A DNA stretch of 6,683 bases from a bacterium (Candidatus Ratteibacteria) CG_4_9_14_3_um_filter_41_21 (GCA_002791075.1 PFWI01000272.1:1-6683); one strand, 5' to 3'. Shown: positions 1 through 5,923, numbered from the stretch's first letter. Translations and numbers: made by a program. The notes: generated from the sequence alone by a model not told the origin.

Positions 1-78
1 ATCTTCGCCTCCGTCATCCGGGGTAATGAAACCGTAACCTTTCTTATCGTTGAACCATTTTACTGTTCCTTTAGCCAT
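1..78 (-). CDS. Cold-shock protein, CspA family (N-terminal 26 residues, cut by window edge)
   Basis: Reading the minus strand from the ATG at 78 gives MAKGTVKWFNDKKGYGFITP followed by DDGGED, open to the window edge. This is the classic start of a CspA-family single-domain OB-fold protein: the KGTVKWFN strand followed by KGYGFI, which is the RNP1 nucleic-acid-binding motif with its aromatic residues. Family members are about 65-70 residues, so roughly 40 residues lie outside the window. These proteins bind single-stranded RNA and DNA in the cytoplasm and act as RNA chaperones; some melt terminator hairpins. The start is well supported by an AAGGAGGTGA Shine-Dalgarno sequence. The gene is divergent from pyrR and has its own promoter and structured leader. 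The family is certain; which paralogue it is, and whether it is truly cold-induced, cannot be told. Confidence 0.95.
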   Translation of the reverse strand, partial: MAKGTVKWFNDKKGYGFITPDDGGED

Positions 79-84
79 TCTTTA

Positions 85-94
85 TCACCTCCTT
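85..94 (-). promoter_or_regulatory. Strong Shine-Dalgarno site of the cold-shock gene
   Basis: On the minus strand AAGGAGGTGA lies 6 bases upstream of the ATG, a near-perfect anti-SD match. It follows a run of ten A residues and the terminator-like hairpin, so it would be the first sequence after that hairpin available to ribosomes. Confidence 0.9.
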
Positions 95-110
95 CTTTTA
101 TTTTTTTTTT

Positions 111-152
111 AAAAAAACCGCAAGGGGAAACATTCTTTCTCCCCTCACGGTT
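111..152 (-). terminator. Intrinsic terminator-like hairpin inside the cold-shock leader (candidate attenuator)
   Basis: On the minus strand, CCGTGAGGGG (150-141) pairs with CCCCTTGCGG (127-118). Two of the ten pairs are G-U, so the stem is continuous only in minus-strand RNA; the + strand copy has two mismatches there. Two A-U pairs extend it outward (151-152 with 116-117) and three weak pairs extend it inward, leaving a 7-base loop. Seven U residues follow directly (117-111), then ten A residues and the SD. This is the layout of a Rho-independent terminator, placed between the candidate promoter and the start codon. No other minus-strand gene is visible upstream that it could terminate. Its action as an attenuator is inference. 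Confidence 0.65.
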
Positions 153-230
153 CGAAATCACGTTACCTAACTAATTGCTGCACTATTACTTCTCATTACT
201 GCACAAACTATTCTTAAATTGTTCTTAATA

Positions 231-259
231 ACTTTACAACAATACTTTAAGTTTGTCAA
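231..259 (-). promoter_or_regulatory. Candidate sigma70 promoter of the cold-shock gene
   Basis: On the minus strand a perfect -35 box TTGACA (259-254) is followed by exactly 17 bases and a -10 box TAAAGT (236-231, 4 of 6 matches to TATAAT). Transcription would start near 224, giving a leader of about 145 nt before the ATG at 78. That length is similar to the long structured leader known for E. coli cspA. No start site has been mapped here; the call rests on consensus and spacing. Confidence 0.65.
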
Positions 260-297
260 CTTTTGCACTTTTGCAGAAGAAAATCAGAGGTTGAATA

Positions 298-327
298 TTG
301 ACGAGAGCAAGGAAATTATAGTAATAT
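298..327 (+). promoter_or_regulatory. Candidate promoter for pyrR-pyrB
   Basis: TTGACG (298-303, 5 of 6) and TAATAT (322-327, 4 of 6) are separated by 18 bases on the + strand. Transcription from it would begin around 333-335, almost on the ATG at 336. That would make pyrR leaderless from 336, or leave a very short leader if the ATG at 357 is used. A TATAGT box also overlaps this region (317-322), but it lacks a correctly spaced -35. The call is moderate to weak. Confidence 0.35.
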
Positions 328-335
328 GTTTTTTT

Positions 336-875
336 ATGGAAGAGAGAAAGAAGGTGATGGGCAAAACAGAGATGGAAAAGACTCTGTTTTCCCTTTCCCA
401 GGAGGTCCTGGAGAAAATGGGGGAGAAAGACCTCGCCATTATAGGCATTAGAAAGAGGGGAGCTATTTTGGCCAAAAGAATAGCAGAGAGAATTAAAACC
501 CTTGGCAAAAAAGAAATTCCGCTGGGGGCTCTGGATATCACGCTTTACCGGGATGACCTCTCGGTAATCGCGCCCCAGCCGGTGGTCCACCAGACAGAAA
601 TTCCTTTTAACCTTACGGGAAAAAACATCCTTCTCGTTGACGATGTTCTTTATACCGGGAGAACTGTTAGAGCGGCGCTTGATGAATTGATTGATTTCGG
701 CCGCCCCAGGGAAATTAAATTGCTGGTCCTGGTTGACCGTGGCCATCGGGAATTGCCTATTCAACCGGATTTTGTCGGCAAGAAAGTGACCGCGGGAGAA
801 AATGAGATGGTGGAAGTAAAATTAAAAGAGAGCGACCAAATAGAGGAAGTGCTAATTATCGAAAGAAAACAATGA
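336..875 (+). CDS. pyrR: PyrR: pyrimidine regulatory protein / uracil phosphoribosyltransferase family
   Basis: From the ATG at 336 this encodes 179 residues, against 181 for B. subtilis PyrR. Visible features are the GIRKRG segment (37-42), DITLYRDDL (67-75), the PRPP-binding loop ILLVDDVLYTGRT (98-110) and VDRGHRELPI (133-142), all hallmark PyrR sequences. In known members the protein binds pyr mRNA in response to UMP/UTP and often has weak uracil phosphoribosyltransferase activity. The reading frame is open from 219, but residues before 336 look nothing like PyrR. The 336 start keeps the first strand (KKVM, aligned with KAVI of B. subtilis) but has no SD. The in-frame ATG at 357 has a purine-rich AAGAAGG just upstream, placed too close, so 336 is preferred and 357 remains possible. 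The stop overlaps pyrB (ATGA). No PyrR-type attenuator is visible upstream. Confidence 0.93.
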   Translation: MEERKKVMGKTEMEKTLFSLSQEVLEKMGEKDLAIIGIRKRGAILAKRIAERIKTLGKKEIPLGALDITLYRDDLSVIAPQPVVHQTEIPFNLTGKNILLVDDVLYTGRTVRAALDELIDFGRPREIKLLVLVDRGHRELPIQPDFVGKKVTAGENEMVEVKLKESDQIEEVLIIERKQ

Positions 876-1795
876 AGTGGACCAAGAAAGACCTTTTGGG
901 TCTGGAGGAATTAAGCCGCGAAGAGATAGAACTCATCCTGGAAACCGCATTTTCTTTTAAGGAGGTAAGCAGCCGCGACGTAAAAAAGGTTCCCACTTTA
1001 AGAGGAAAAACTATCGTTAATTTGTTCTTTGAGCCCAGCACCAGAACCCGCACCTCCTTTGAACTTGCCGCCAAGAGACTATCCGCTGATATTCTGGACT
1101 TTTCTATCAGTGACTCTTCTGTATCCAAAGGGGAATCGCCGGTAGATACCGCCGAAAACATTGAGGCGATGAAAGTTGACTGCTTTGTGGTGAGGCATTC
1201 TGTAGCCGGGGTCCCAAAACTTATCGCTAAAAAGATCAAAGCGGCAGTAATCAACGCCGGGGACAACTCCCATGAACACCCTACCCAGGCCTTGCTCGAT
1301 CTCTTTACCATCCGGGAAAAAAAAGGAAAAATCAAGGGATTAAGAATTGCCATTATCGGTGATATTCAGCATTCCCGGGTAGCGCGGTCAAATATTTGGG
1401 GTTTGACCAAATTAGGCGCTTCGGTCATCCTTTGCGGTCCGCCAACTCTTATTCCCTCGCGAATAGGAAAAATGGGTGCGGAGATTACCTATTCTTTTAA
1501 AGAAGCAATTAAAGACGCTGATATTCTTTATTTTCTGAGAGTCCAGAGGGAAAGACAGCAAGAGATCTTTTTTCCTTCCATTCAGGAATATGCACATCTT
1601 TACGGAGCCAATTCGGAAAATCTAAAAGGGGTTAAAAAAAATGTTTTAATTATGCATCCGGGTCCCATTAACCGGGGAGTAGAGATTAAGTCGGAGATTG
1701 CGGACAGTTCTTCATCTCTTATCCTGGAACAGGTTACTAACGGCATTGCCGTACGTATGGCGGTGCTCTATCTACTTATCGGAAAGAAAGATTAA
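872..1795 (+). CDS. pyrB: Aspartate carbamoyltransferase, catalytic subunit
   Basis: The 307-residue product has the expected family length. It joins carbamoyl phosphate and L-aspartate to give N-carbamoyl-aspartate, the committed step of pyrimidine synthesis. Signatures seen are FFEPSTRTRTSF (52-63, carbamoyl-phosphate loop), SKGES (85-89, the 80s-loop lysine), RHSVAGVP (108-115), HPTQALLD (136-143), GDIQHSRVARS in mid-protein and HPGPINRGVE (262-271). All catalytic motifs are present, so it should be active. The ATG overlaps the pyrR stop codon (ATGA) and has only a weak SD, which points to translational coupling with pyrR. No regulatory chain (pyrI) or dihydroorotase (pyrC) follows in the window, although pyrC is a common neighbour elsewhere; the next gene is purH after a 173-base repeat spacer. 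Confidence 0.97.
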   Translation: MKWTKKDLLGLEELSREEIELILETAFSFKEVSSRDVKKVPTLRGKTIVNLFFEPSTRTRTSFELAAKRLSADILDFSISDSSVSKGESPVDTAENIEAMKVDCFVVRHSVAGVPKLIAKKIKAAVINAGDNSHEHPTQALLDLFTIREKKGKIKGLRIAIIGDIQHSRVARSNIWGLTKLGASVILCGPPTLIPSRIGKMGAEITYSFKEAIKDADILYFLRVQRERQQEIFFPSIQEYAHLYGANSENLKGVKKNVLIMHPGPINRGVEIKSEIADSSSSLILEQVTNGIAVRMAVLYLLIGKKD

Positions 1796-1800
1796 CAATA

Positions 1801-1954
1801 TTCACCACCGAGGCACAGAGAAAAGACTAAAATAGCAACCACAATATTATCGCTAATTACGCGATATTGTAAGAATAATATAAAATTCGGTCAATTCGTA
1901 TAATTCGTGGTTAAAGTATTTTGTTTCTTTGAGTCTTGGTGCCTTTGTGGTGAA
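1801..1954. repeat. Spacer A: imperfect inverted repeat of the CACCACAAAGACAC type between pyrB and purH
   Basis: TTCACCAC (1801-1808), followed soon by GGCAC, is mirrored at the other end by GGTGCC and GTGGTGAA (1947-1954). The longer right arm, which contains CTTTGAGTCTTGGTGCC, recurs almost unchanged in spacer B. An inner palindrome is described separately, and ATTCGTATAATTCGTGG (1894-1910) is a half-arm of the second repeat type seen in spacers B and D. The right arm ends only four bases before the purH SD (AAGGAGGG). The spacer contains no gene and no U-tract terminator. Confidence 0.8.
1841..1870. repeat. AT-rich palindrome inside spacer A
   Basis: ACAATATTATCGC (1841-1853) pairs with GCGATATTGT (1861-1870), a 10-bp stem with a TTA bulge and a short loop. 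There is no following T-run, so it is not a convincing terminator. It occupies the core of the outer inverted repeat, where spacers B, C and D carry larger cores. Confidence 0.6.
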
Positions 1955-1968
1955 AAATAAGGAGGGAA

Positions 1969-3528
1969 ATGATCAGGATTAAGCGCGCTATTATCAGCGT
2001 ATCTGATAAAAAAGGAATTGTGGAATTAGCCAGGGAATTGAGAAAATTTAAAGTTGAAATCATCTCTACCGGCGGCACCGCCAGGAAATTGGAAAATGCG
2101 GGGATAAGAGTGAAAAAAATCTCGAAAGTTACCGGTTTCCCGGAACTTCTTGAAGGAAGAGTAAAAACTCTCCATCCCAAAATTTTTGCCGGCCTTTTAG
2201 CGCGCCGGGACAAGGCAAAACATCTTAAAGAATTGGAAAAACAGAATATTGGCTTAATTGATCTGGTGGTAGTCAACCTCTATCCTTTTGAAAAAACCGT
2301 CAAAAATGAAAGGGCAAATGAAGCAGAAATTATTGAGAATATTGATATCGGCGGACCAAGTTTATTGCGCGCAGCTGCCAAAAATTTCTCCGACGTGGTA
2401 GTCGTTACCCGTCCGGAGCGGTATGGGGAAATTATCGCCGAATTGAATAAAAATAACGGTCAAATCAGCCGAAAAACATCAAAAAACCTAATCCTAGACG
2501 TTTTTCAACTAACCAGCTGGTATGACCATTTAATTTCCCAGTACTTTCAAAAAATGGCCGGCGAAGAAGAGTTTCCCGATGCCAAAGAAATCTTTTTGGA
2601 GAAAATTCAGAATCTTCGCTATGGCGAAAATCCTCACCAAAAAGCGTCTTTTTACCGGGAAAGAGTTCTGGAAAAGGGAAATTTTCTTACTGAAGCAAAG
2701 AAACTACAGGGAAAGGAAATTTCTTTTAACAACCTCCTTGATTTAGAAGCGGCTTTAAGCATCGTGCAAGAGTTCAAAGAACCGGCGGCAGTAGTGATTA
2801 AACATACCAATCCCGCCGGCGTCGCCCTGGATAAAGATGTAACTGCCGCTTACAGGAAAGCTTATAAAACAGACCCGGTTAGCGCCTTTGGCAGCGTGGT
2901 TGCACTTAATAGAAAGGTAGATAAATCTTTTGCCCGGGAAATTAAAAACAGATTTGTAGAAGCGGTTATCGCTCCTGATTTCTCTGGGGATGCCTTAGAG
3001 ATTTTGGCAAAAAAGAAGAACTTACGACTCCTGCAACTCCCCACTCCCCACTCCCCACTCCCCCAATCGTATGATTACCGCAGGGTTTCCGGAGGACTTC
3101 TTATTCAGGAAAAAAATAATAAACTTTTTGGGGGGGAATTAAAGACCGCAACCAAAAGAAAACCAACAAAAAAGGAAATTGAAGATTTAAAATTTGCCTG
3201 GGCCGTGGCAAAACATACTAAATCAAACACCATTGTTTTGGCTAAGAATAAAACAACGCTCGGAGTCGGCGCAGGGCAGATGTCCAGAGTTGATGCATCT
3301 GAAATCGCCATCAGAAAGAGCGAAAAAAGCAACCTGAAGATTAAAGGAGCGGTAGCGGCTTCAGACGCCTTCTTTCCTTTCCCCGATGGCGTTAATTTGT
3401 TAGCGGAGAAGGGGATAACCGCCATTATCCAGCCCGGGGGTTCTCTCCGGGACAAGGAAGTTATCGCTGCCGCTGACAAAAACAAGATCGCCATGGTCTT
3501 TACGGGAATGAGGCATTTTAAACACTGA
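1969..3528 (+). CDS. purH: Bifunctional AICAR formyltransferase / IMP cyclohydrolase
   Basis: The 519-residue product has the full length of the family and carries out the last two steps of de novo IMP synthesis. The N-terminal cyclohydrolase domain (about 1-195) shows ISVSDKKG (9-16), STGGTA (33-38), GRVKTLHPKI (63-72), VVNLYPF (101-107) and DIGGPSLLRAAAKN (126-139). The C-terminal transformylase domain shows RYGENPHQ (217-224), the KHTNPAGVA lysine-histidine pair (278-286), DPVSAFG (302-308), GVGAGQMSRVDA (432-443), ASDAFFPFPDG (464-474) and the terminal GMRHFKH. An AAGGAGGG SD two bases before the ATG supports the start. One oddity is residues 356-367 (QLPTPHSPLPQS), which are encoded by a 7-bp tandem repeat in what is normally a variable surface stretch before RVSGGLL. 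It lies downstream of pyrB but separated from it by a repeat spacer. Confidence 0.97.
   Translation: MIRIKRAIISVSDKKGIVELARELRKFKVEIISTGGTARKLENAGIRVKKISKVTGFPELLEGRVKTLHPKIFAGLLARRDKAKHLKELEKQNIGLIDLVVVNLYPFEKTVKNERANEAEIIENIDIGGPSLLRAAAKNFSDVVVVTRPERYGEIIAELNKNNGQISRKTSKNLILDVFQLTSWYDHLISQYFQKMAGEEEFPDAKEIFLEKIQNLRYGENPHQKASFYRERVLEKGNFLTEAKKLQGKEISFNNLLDLEAALSIVQEFKEPAAVVIKHTNPAGVALDKDVTAAYRKAYKTDPVSAFGSVVALNRKVDKSFAREIKNRFVEAVIAPDFSGDALEILAKKKNLRLLQLPTPHSPLPQSYDYRRVSGGLLIQEKNNKLFGGELKTATKRKPTKKEIEDLKFAWAVAKHTKSNTIVLAKNKTTLGVGAGQMSRVDASEIAIRKSEKSNLKIKGAVAASDAFFPFPDGVNLLAEKGITAIIQPGGSLRDKEVIAAADKNKIAMVFTGMRHFKH
3036..3063 (+). repeat. Four tandem ACTCCCC heptamers inside purH
   Basis: Units start at 3036, 3043, 3050 and 3057, and are followed by one extra C. 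Translated in the purH frame they give LPTPHSPLP (residues 357-365). The period of 7 is not a multiple of 3, so gain or loss of one or two units would shift the frame upstream of most of the transformylase domain. The present copy number keeps the frame open. Confidence 0.95.
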
Positions 3529-3558
3529 CTTAATCGGACGCAGATTAAAAAACAACAT

Positions 3559-3778
3559 TACCACGAAAGCACGAAGGTAAAGAAGACACGAAGAATAAAT
3601 ATTCACCATAGAGACACAGAGAATTACATAAAGTAGTCACCCTGAATGTTAATGAAGGGTCTTATAGTTAAAGAGAGATTTTTCGCTTCACTCAGAATGA
3701 CATATTCTTTCTCTCTTGGTGTCCTTTGAGTCTTGGTGGCTTTGTGGTGAAGTGTTTATTCGTGTTTATTCGTGGTTA
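3559..3778. repeat. Spacer B: nested composite palindrome between purH and the isomerase gene
   Basis: The outer layer is TACCACGAA (3559-3567) against TTCGTGGTTA (3769-3778), with a doubled GTTTATTCGT in the right arm. The second layer is TTCACCATAGAGACACAGAG (3602-3621) against CTTTGAGTCTTGGTGGC and GTGGTGAA (3724-3751). The core is listed separately. The right outer arm ends six bases before the AAGGAGG of the next gene. No ORF of note and no T-run terminator lies in these roughly 265 bases. Confidence 0.85.
3636..3702. repeat. GTCACCCTGA...TCAGAATGAC core element of spacer B
   Basis: The ends GTCACCCTGA (3636-3645) and TCAGAATGAC (3692-3701) are partly complementary, matching in GTCA and TGA. 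ACCCT (3639-3643) pairs with AGGGT (3656-3660). The element closely resembles a MITE-like intergenic repeat family whose members read GTCACCCTGAGC...GAAGGGTCT...CTCAGAATGACA; that identification is from memory. Bases 3660-3680 match 5762-5782 of spacer D in reverse orientation at 19 of 21 positions, so both copies belong to one family. Confidence 0.7.
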
Positions 3779-3793
3779 TAAAAAGGAGGAACG

Positions 3794-4615
3794 ATGTTTT
3801 TATCTGGGATTGCCGATGAGGCTGGAGAAAGTATTGAGAAACAGATTCAAGCGCATCAGGAATTAGGCTGGAATCACATTGAGGTCCGCAACGTTGACGG
3901 AAAAAACCTCACTGATGCGGATGATGCTAAATTTAACGAAATTGTTGAGAAATTGGAAAGGGCAAAAATGAAAGTTTGCTGTTTTGCCAGCCAAATTGCC
4001 AATTGGGCGCGTAAAATCTCCGGGGACTTCAATCTCGATGTTGAAGAGTTAAATCGGGCGATTCCCCGGATGCAGCAACTCCACACTACTTACATTCGCA
4101 TTATGAGTTATCCCAATGACAACTGGGAGGAAACCAAATGGAGAACCGAGGTAATGCAGCGGCTGAAAGAACTGGCGAAAATGGCTGAGGATGGAGGAAT
4201 AGTGCTGGCTCACGAGAATTGCAGCGGTTGGGGCGGACAGAATCCGGAGCAGACTGCCGACATTATTGAAACAATAAATTCCCCGGCATTAAAATTCCTC
4301 TTTGATACCGGCAATAAACCGCATCAAAGAGGAACTCCCAGGGAAGTCTGCCAGAAGATTAAAAATCATATCGTCCATGTGCATATCAAGGATTATAGAG
4401 GAGAAAAGTTTGTCTTTCCCGGAGAGGGAGAGGCGCAAGTGAGTGAAATAATTAAAGACCTTCTTGCCTCCGGATATAAAGGAGGATTTTCTATTGAACC
4501 CCATATGGCATCAGTCGTTCATCTTAATAAAAAAGCCGATGATGCAGAAAACGCTTACCGTCTTTATTTAAACTATGGACGTAAAGCCCAAAGTTTGATA
4601 GAAAAGGCAAAATGA
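3794..4615 (+). CDS. Sugar phosphate isomerase/epimerase-like TIM-barrel protein (AP endonuclease 2 / xylose isomerase-like family)
   Basis: This 273-residue protein has the length and motif order of the xylose isomerase-like TIM-barrel family. Likely metal ligands and active-site residues are E141 in LAHEN (138-142), D171 in FLFDTGN (168-174), H195 and H197 in HVHIKD (195-200), and E235 in FSIEPH (232-237). The PGEGE turn (209-213) before SEII is also typical. The N-terminal GWNHIEVRN (25-33) is the usual substrate-side glutamate strand. There is no signal peptide or membrane segment, so it is probably cytoplasmic. The SD AAGGAGG lies four bases before the ATG. Members act on keto-sugars, inosose or hydroxypyruvate-type substrates, and nothing here fixes which one. 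The neighbours purH and glyQ do not suggest a pathway. The family call is fairly secure, the substrate is unknown. Confidence 0.85.
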   Translation: MFLSGIADEAGESIEKQIQAHQELGWNHIEVRNVDGKNLTDADDAKFNEIVEKLERAKMKVCCFASQIANWARKISGDFNLDVEELNRAIPRMQQLHTTYIRIMSYPNDNWEETKWRTEVMQRLKELAKMAEDGGIVLAHENCSGWGGQNPEQTADIIETINSPALKFLFDTGNKPHQRGTPREVCQKIKNHIVHVHIKDYRGEKFVFPGEGEAQVSEIIKDLLASGYKGGFSIEPHMASVVHLNKKADDAENAYRLYLNYGRKAQSLIEKAK

Positions 4616-4640
4616 ACTACAACCACAGATTAAAAAAACT

Positions 4641-4820
4641 TTCACCACAAAGACACAAAGTCTCAAAGAACATAAAGAAAGAAAAGAATGTCATTCCTGT
4701 CTTCTCTCTGTCATTCCTGTGAAAACAGGAATCTAAAGAAGTGGATTCCCGATTACGGACCTCGGGAATGACAAAGTAGGTTCTCTGTGATACTCTGTGT
4801 CTTTGTGACTCTGTGGTAAA
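4641..4820. repeat. Spacer C: nested composite palindrome between the isomerase gene and glyQ
   Basis: The outer arm TTCACCACAAAGACACAAAG (4641-4660) faces CTCTGTGTCTTTGTGACTCTGTGGTAA across a core. It is the same arm type as in spacers A and B. A preceding ACAACCACAGATTAAAA (4619-4635) resembles the flank of the other repeat type. The right arm runs to within ten bases of the glyQ ATG, leaving no room for a good SD. No gene lies in this 214-base spacer. Confidence 0.85.
4710..4772. repeat. GTCATTCC...GGAATGAC multi-hairpin core of spacer C
   Basis: The ends GTCATTCC (4710-4717) and GGAATGAC (4765-4772) are exact inverted repeats. Inside are two perfect 8-bp hairpins: ATTCCTGT-GAAA-ACAGGAAT (4713-4732) with a GAAA tetraloop, and ATTCCCGA/TCGGGAAT (4745-4752 and 4762-4769). 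GGAATC (4728-4733) can also pair with GATTCC (4744-4749), giving alternative folds. A second partial copy of the left end, TGTCATTCCTGT, sits at 4689-4700. It resembles the widespread GTCATTCCCGCGAAAGCGGGAATCC class of intergenic repeats (from memory). Confidence 0.8.
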
Positions 4821-4829
4821 TGTTAAGAA

Positions 4830-5678
4830 ATGACTTTTCAGGAGATTAGAAAAAAGTTAGAGGATTTCTGGATAAAGAAGGGCTGTTTGCTCTGGCATCC
4901 TTATGGAACCGAAGTAGGCGCCGGCACTTTAAATCCGGCTACTTTCTTTAAAATTTTGGGGCCGGAACCCTGGCAAGTCGTTTATCTGGAACCTTCAAAA
5001 CGGCCTGCTGATGGCCGTTACGGAGACAACCCCTTGCGCACCTACGAACATTTTCAACTTCAGGTTATTTTAAAGCCTCCCCCGAAGAACGTCCAGAATC
5101 TTTATTGCAAAAGTTTGGAAGTATTGGGAATTAAATTAGTTGAGCACGACCTTCGGTTTATGGAAGATAATTGGGAAGCGCCAACCTTAGGAGCCTGGGG
5201 TGTCGGCTGGGAAGTTTGGCTGGACGGACTGGAGATTACCCAGTTTACTTATCTGCAGCAGGCGGGGGGAATTGACCTCTCCCCGGTATCGGCAGAACTC
5301 ACTTACGGTTTGGAGCGAATCGCTACCTATATTCAAAAGGTAAAGAGCCTTTTTGATTTAGAATGGGGAAAAGGCATTACCTACGGAGATTTGCAAAGAA
5401 GAAAGGAAAAAGAATTTTCTCAATACAATTTTAAGATAGCGGATACCAAATTACTTTTGGAACTTTTTGACCGCTACGAAGCAGAATCAACAAGGCTTTT
5501 GAAAGAAAATCTTGCTTTGCCTGCATATGATTATGTTCTTAAATGTTCTCATGCTTTTAACCTTTTGGAGGCAAGAGGCGCCATTAGCGTAAGCGAAAGA
5601 TTAAGATTCATTGAACGGGTAAGAAAACTGGCTAAGCAATGCGCGCTACTTTACTTAGAGAAGAACCATAAAATATAA
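4830..5678 (+). CDS. glyQ: Glycyl-tRNA synthetase, alpha subunit (catalytic)
   Basis: The 282-residue product matches the alpha chain of the bacterial alpha2beta2 GlyRS, which activates glycine and, with the beta chain, charges tRNA-Gly. Signatures run the full length: EVGAGTLNPATFF (28-40), LGPEPWQVVYLEPSKRPADG (43-62), FQLQVILKP (75-83), DNWEAPTLGAWGVGWEVWL (112-130), EITQFTYLQQAGGIDLSPVS (134-153), TYGLERIATYIQ (158-169), YNFKIADT (199-206), LPAYDYVLKCSHAFNLLEARGAISVSER near the C-terminus. The start agrees with the family, since TFQ.I matches the usual N-terminus. No good SD is present: a repeat arm runs almost to the ATG, and only TTAAGAA is left. The beta subunit glyS, commonly immediately downstream, is not in the window; a repeat spacer and a PilZ gene follow instead. 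Confidence 0.97.
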   Translation: MTFQEIRKKLEDFWIKKGCLLWHPYGTEVGAGTLNPATFFKILGPEPWQVVYLEPSKRPADGRYGDNPLRTYEHFQLQVILKPPPKNVQNLYCKSLEVLGIKLVEHDLRFMEDNWEAPTLGAWGVGWEVWLDGLEITQFTYLQQAGGIDLSPVSAELTYGLERIATYIQKVKSLFDLEWGKGITYGDLQRRKEKEFSQYNFKIADTKLLLELFDRYEAESTRLLKENLALPAYDYVLKCSHAFNLLEARGAISVSERLRFIERVRKLAKQCALLYLEKNHKI

Positions 5679-5715
5679 CCACGAATTAACACGAATGAAT
5701 ACAAAAAGTAGAATT

Positions 5716-5923
5716 GGTCATTCTGAGTCGAAGCCCTGAGTATAACGAAGGGGCAACGAAGAATCTCTCTTTAGCTATGAGATTGCCACGCCCCCCTGCT
5801 TTCTTGCTTCATCCCCACTGCTTTCTTGCTTCATCCCCCCCTGCTTCGCTTTGCGAAGCAAAGCGGGGGGGAGAACAGCAAGAAGTGGGGGAGAACAGCA
5901 AGGATGGGGGGCTCGCAATGACC
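5716..5923. repeat. GGTCATT...AATGACC core element of spacer D
   Basis: The ends GGTCATT (5716-5722) and AATGACC (5917-5923) are a perfect 7-bp inverted repeat. A second closing stem is ATTGC (5782-5786) with GCAAT (5915-5919). The left part (5762-5782) is a reverse-oriented relative of spacer B bases 3660-3680. The right part (5791-5911) is a C-rich/G-rich inverted module described separately. Confidence 0.8.
5791..5911. repeat. C-tract/G-tract hairpin with paired tandem repeats and a two-way central stem
   Basis: The left arm holds two tandem 22-base units differing at the last base (5796-5817 and 5818-5839, beginning CTGCTTTCTTGCTTCAT). The right arm holds two tandem 20-base units (5872-5891 and 5892-5911, AGAACAGCAAG followed by AAG or GAT and a G-run). 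The arms are imperfect complements of each other. The centre can fold two ways: TGCTTCGC-TTT-GCGAAGCA (5842-5860) or CGCTTTGC-GAA-GCAAAGCG (5847-5865). Either fold is clamped by C7 (5835-5841) against G7 (5865-5871), with the G at 5865 shared in the second fold. Confidence 0.8.

Noticed and set aside
284..297. ATCAGAGGTTGAAT as a PyrR RNA-binding loop
   Set aside because: It only loosely resembles the known CCAGAGAGG-type loop, has no supporting stem or terminator, and lies upstream of the best promoter candidate.
219..335. Upstream in-frame extension of pyrR from a TTG at 219
   Set aside because: The extra 39 residues are Phe/Tyr/Cys-rich, lack any PyrR similarity, have no SD and overlap the opposite-strand promoter; the family length fits a start at 336.
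1899..1904. Perfect TATAAT as a purH promoter -10 box
   Set aside because: No acceptable -35 lies 16-18 bases upstream, and the hexamer is part of the ATTCGTATAATTCGTGG repeat arm.
1911..2276. Minus-strand ORF over the start of purH
   Set aside because: It is antisense to conserved purH codons and its translation looks like no known protein.
4820..4849. Tiny ORF of nine codons plus stop overlapping the glyQ start
   Set aside because: It lacks an SD, and such a short frame near an AT-rich start is expected by chance; it is mentioned only as a possible coupling element.
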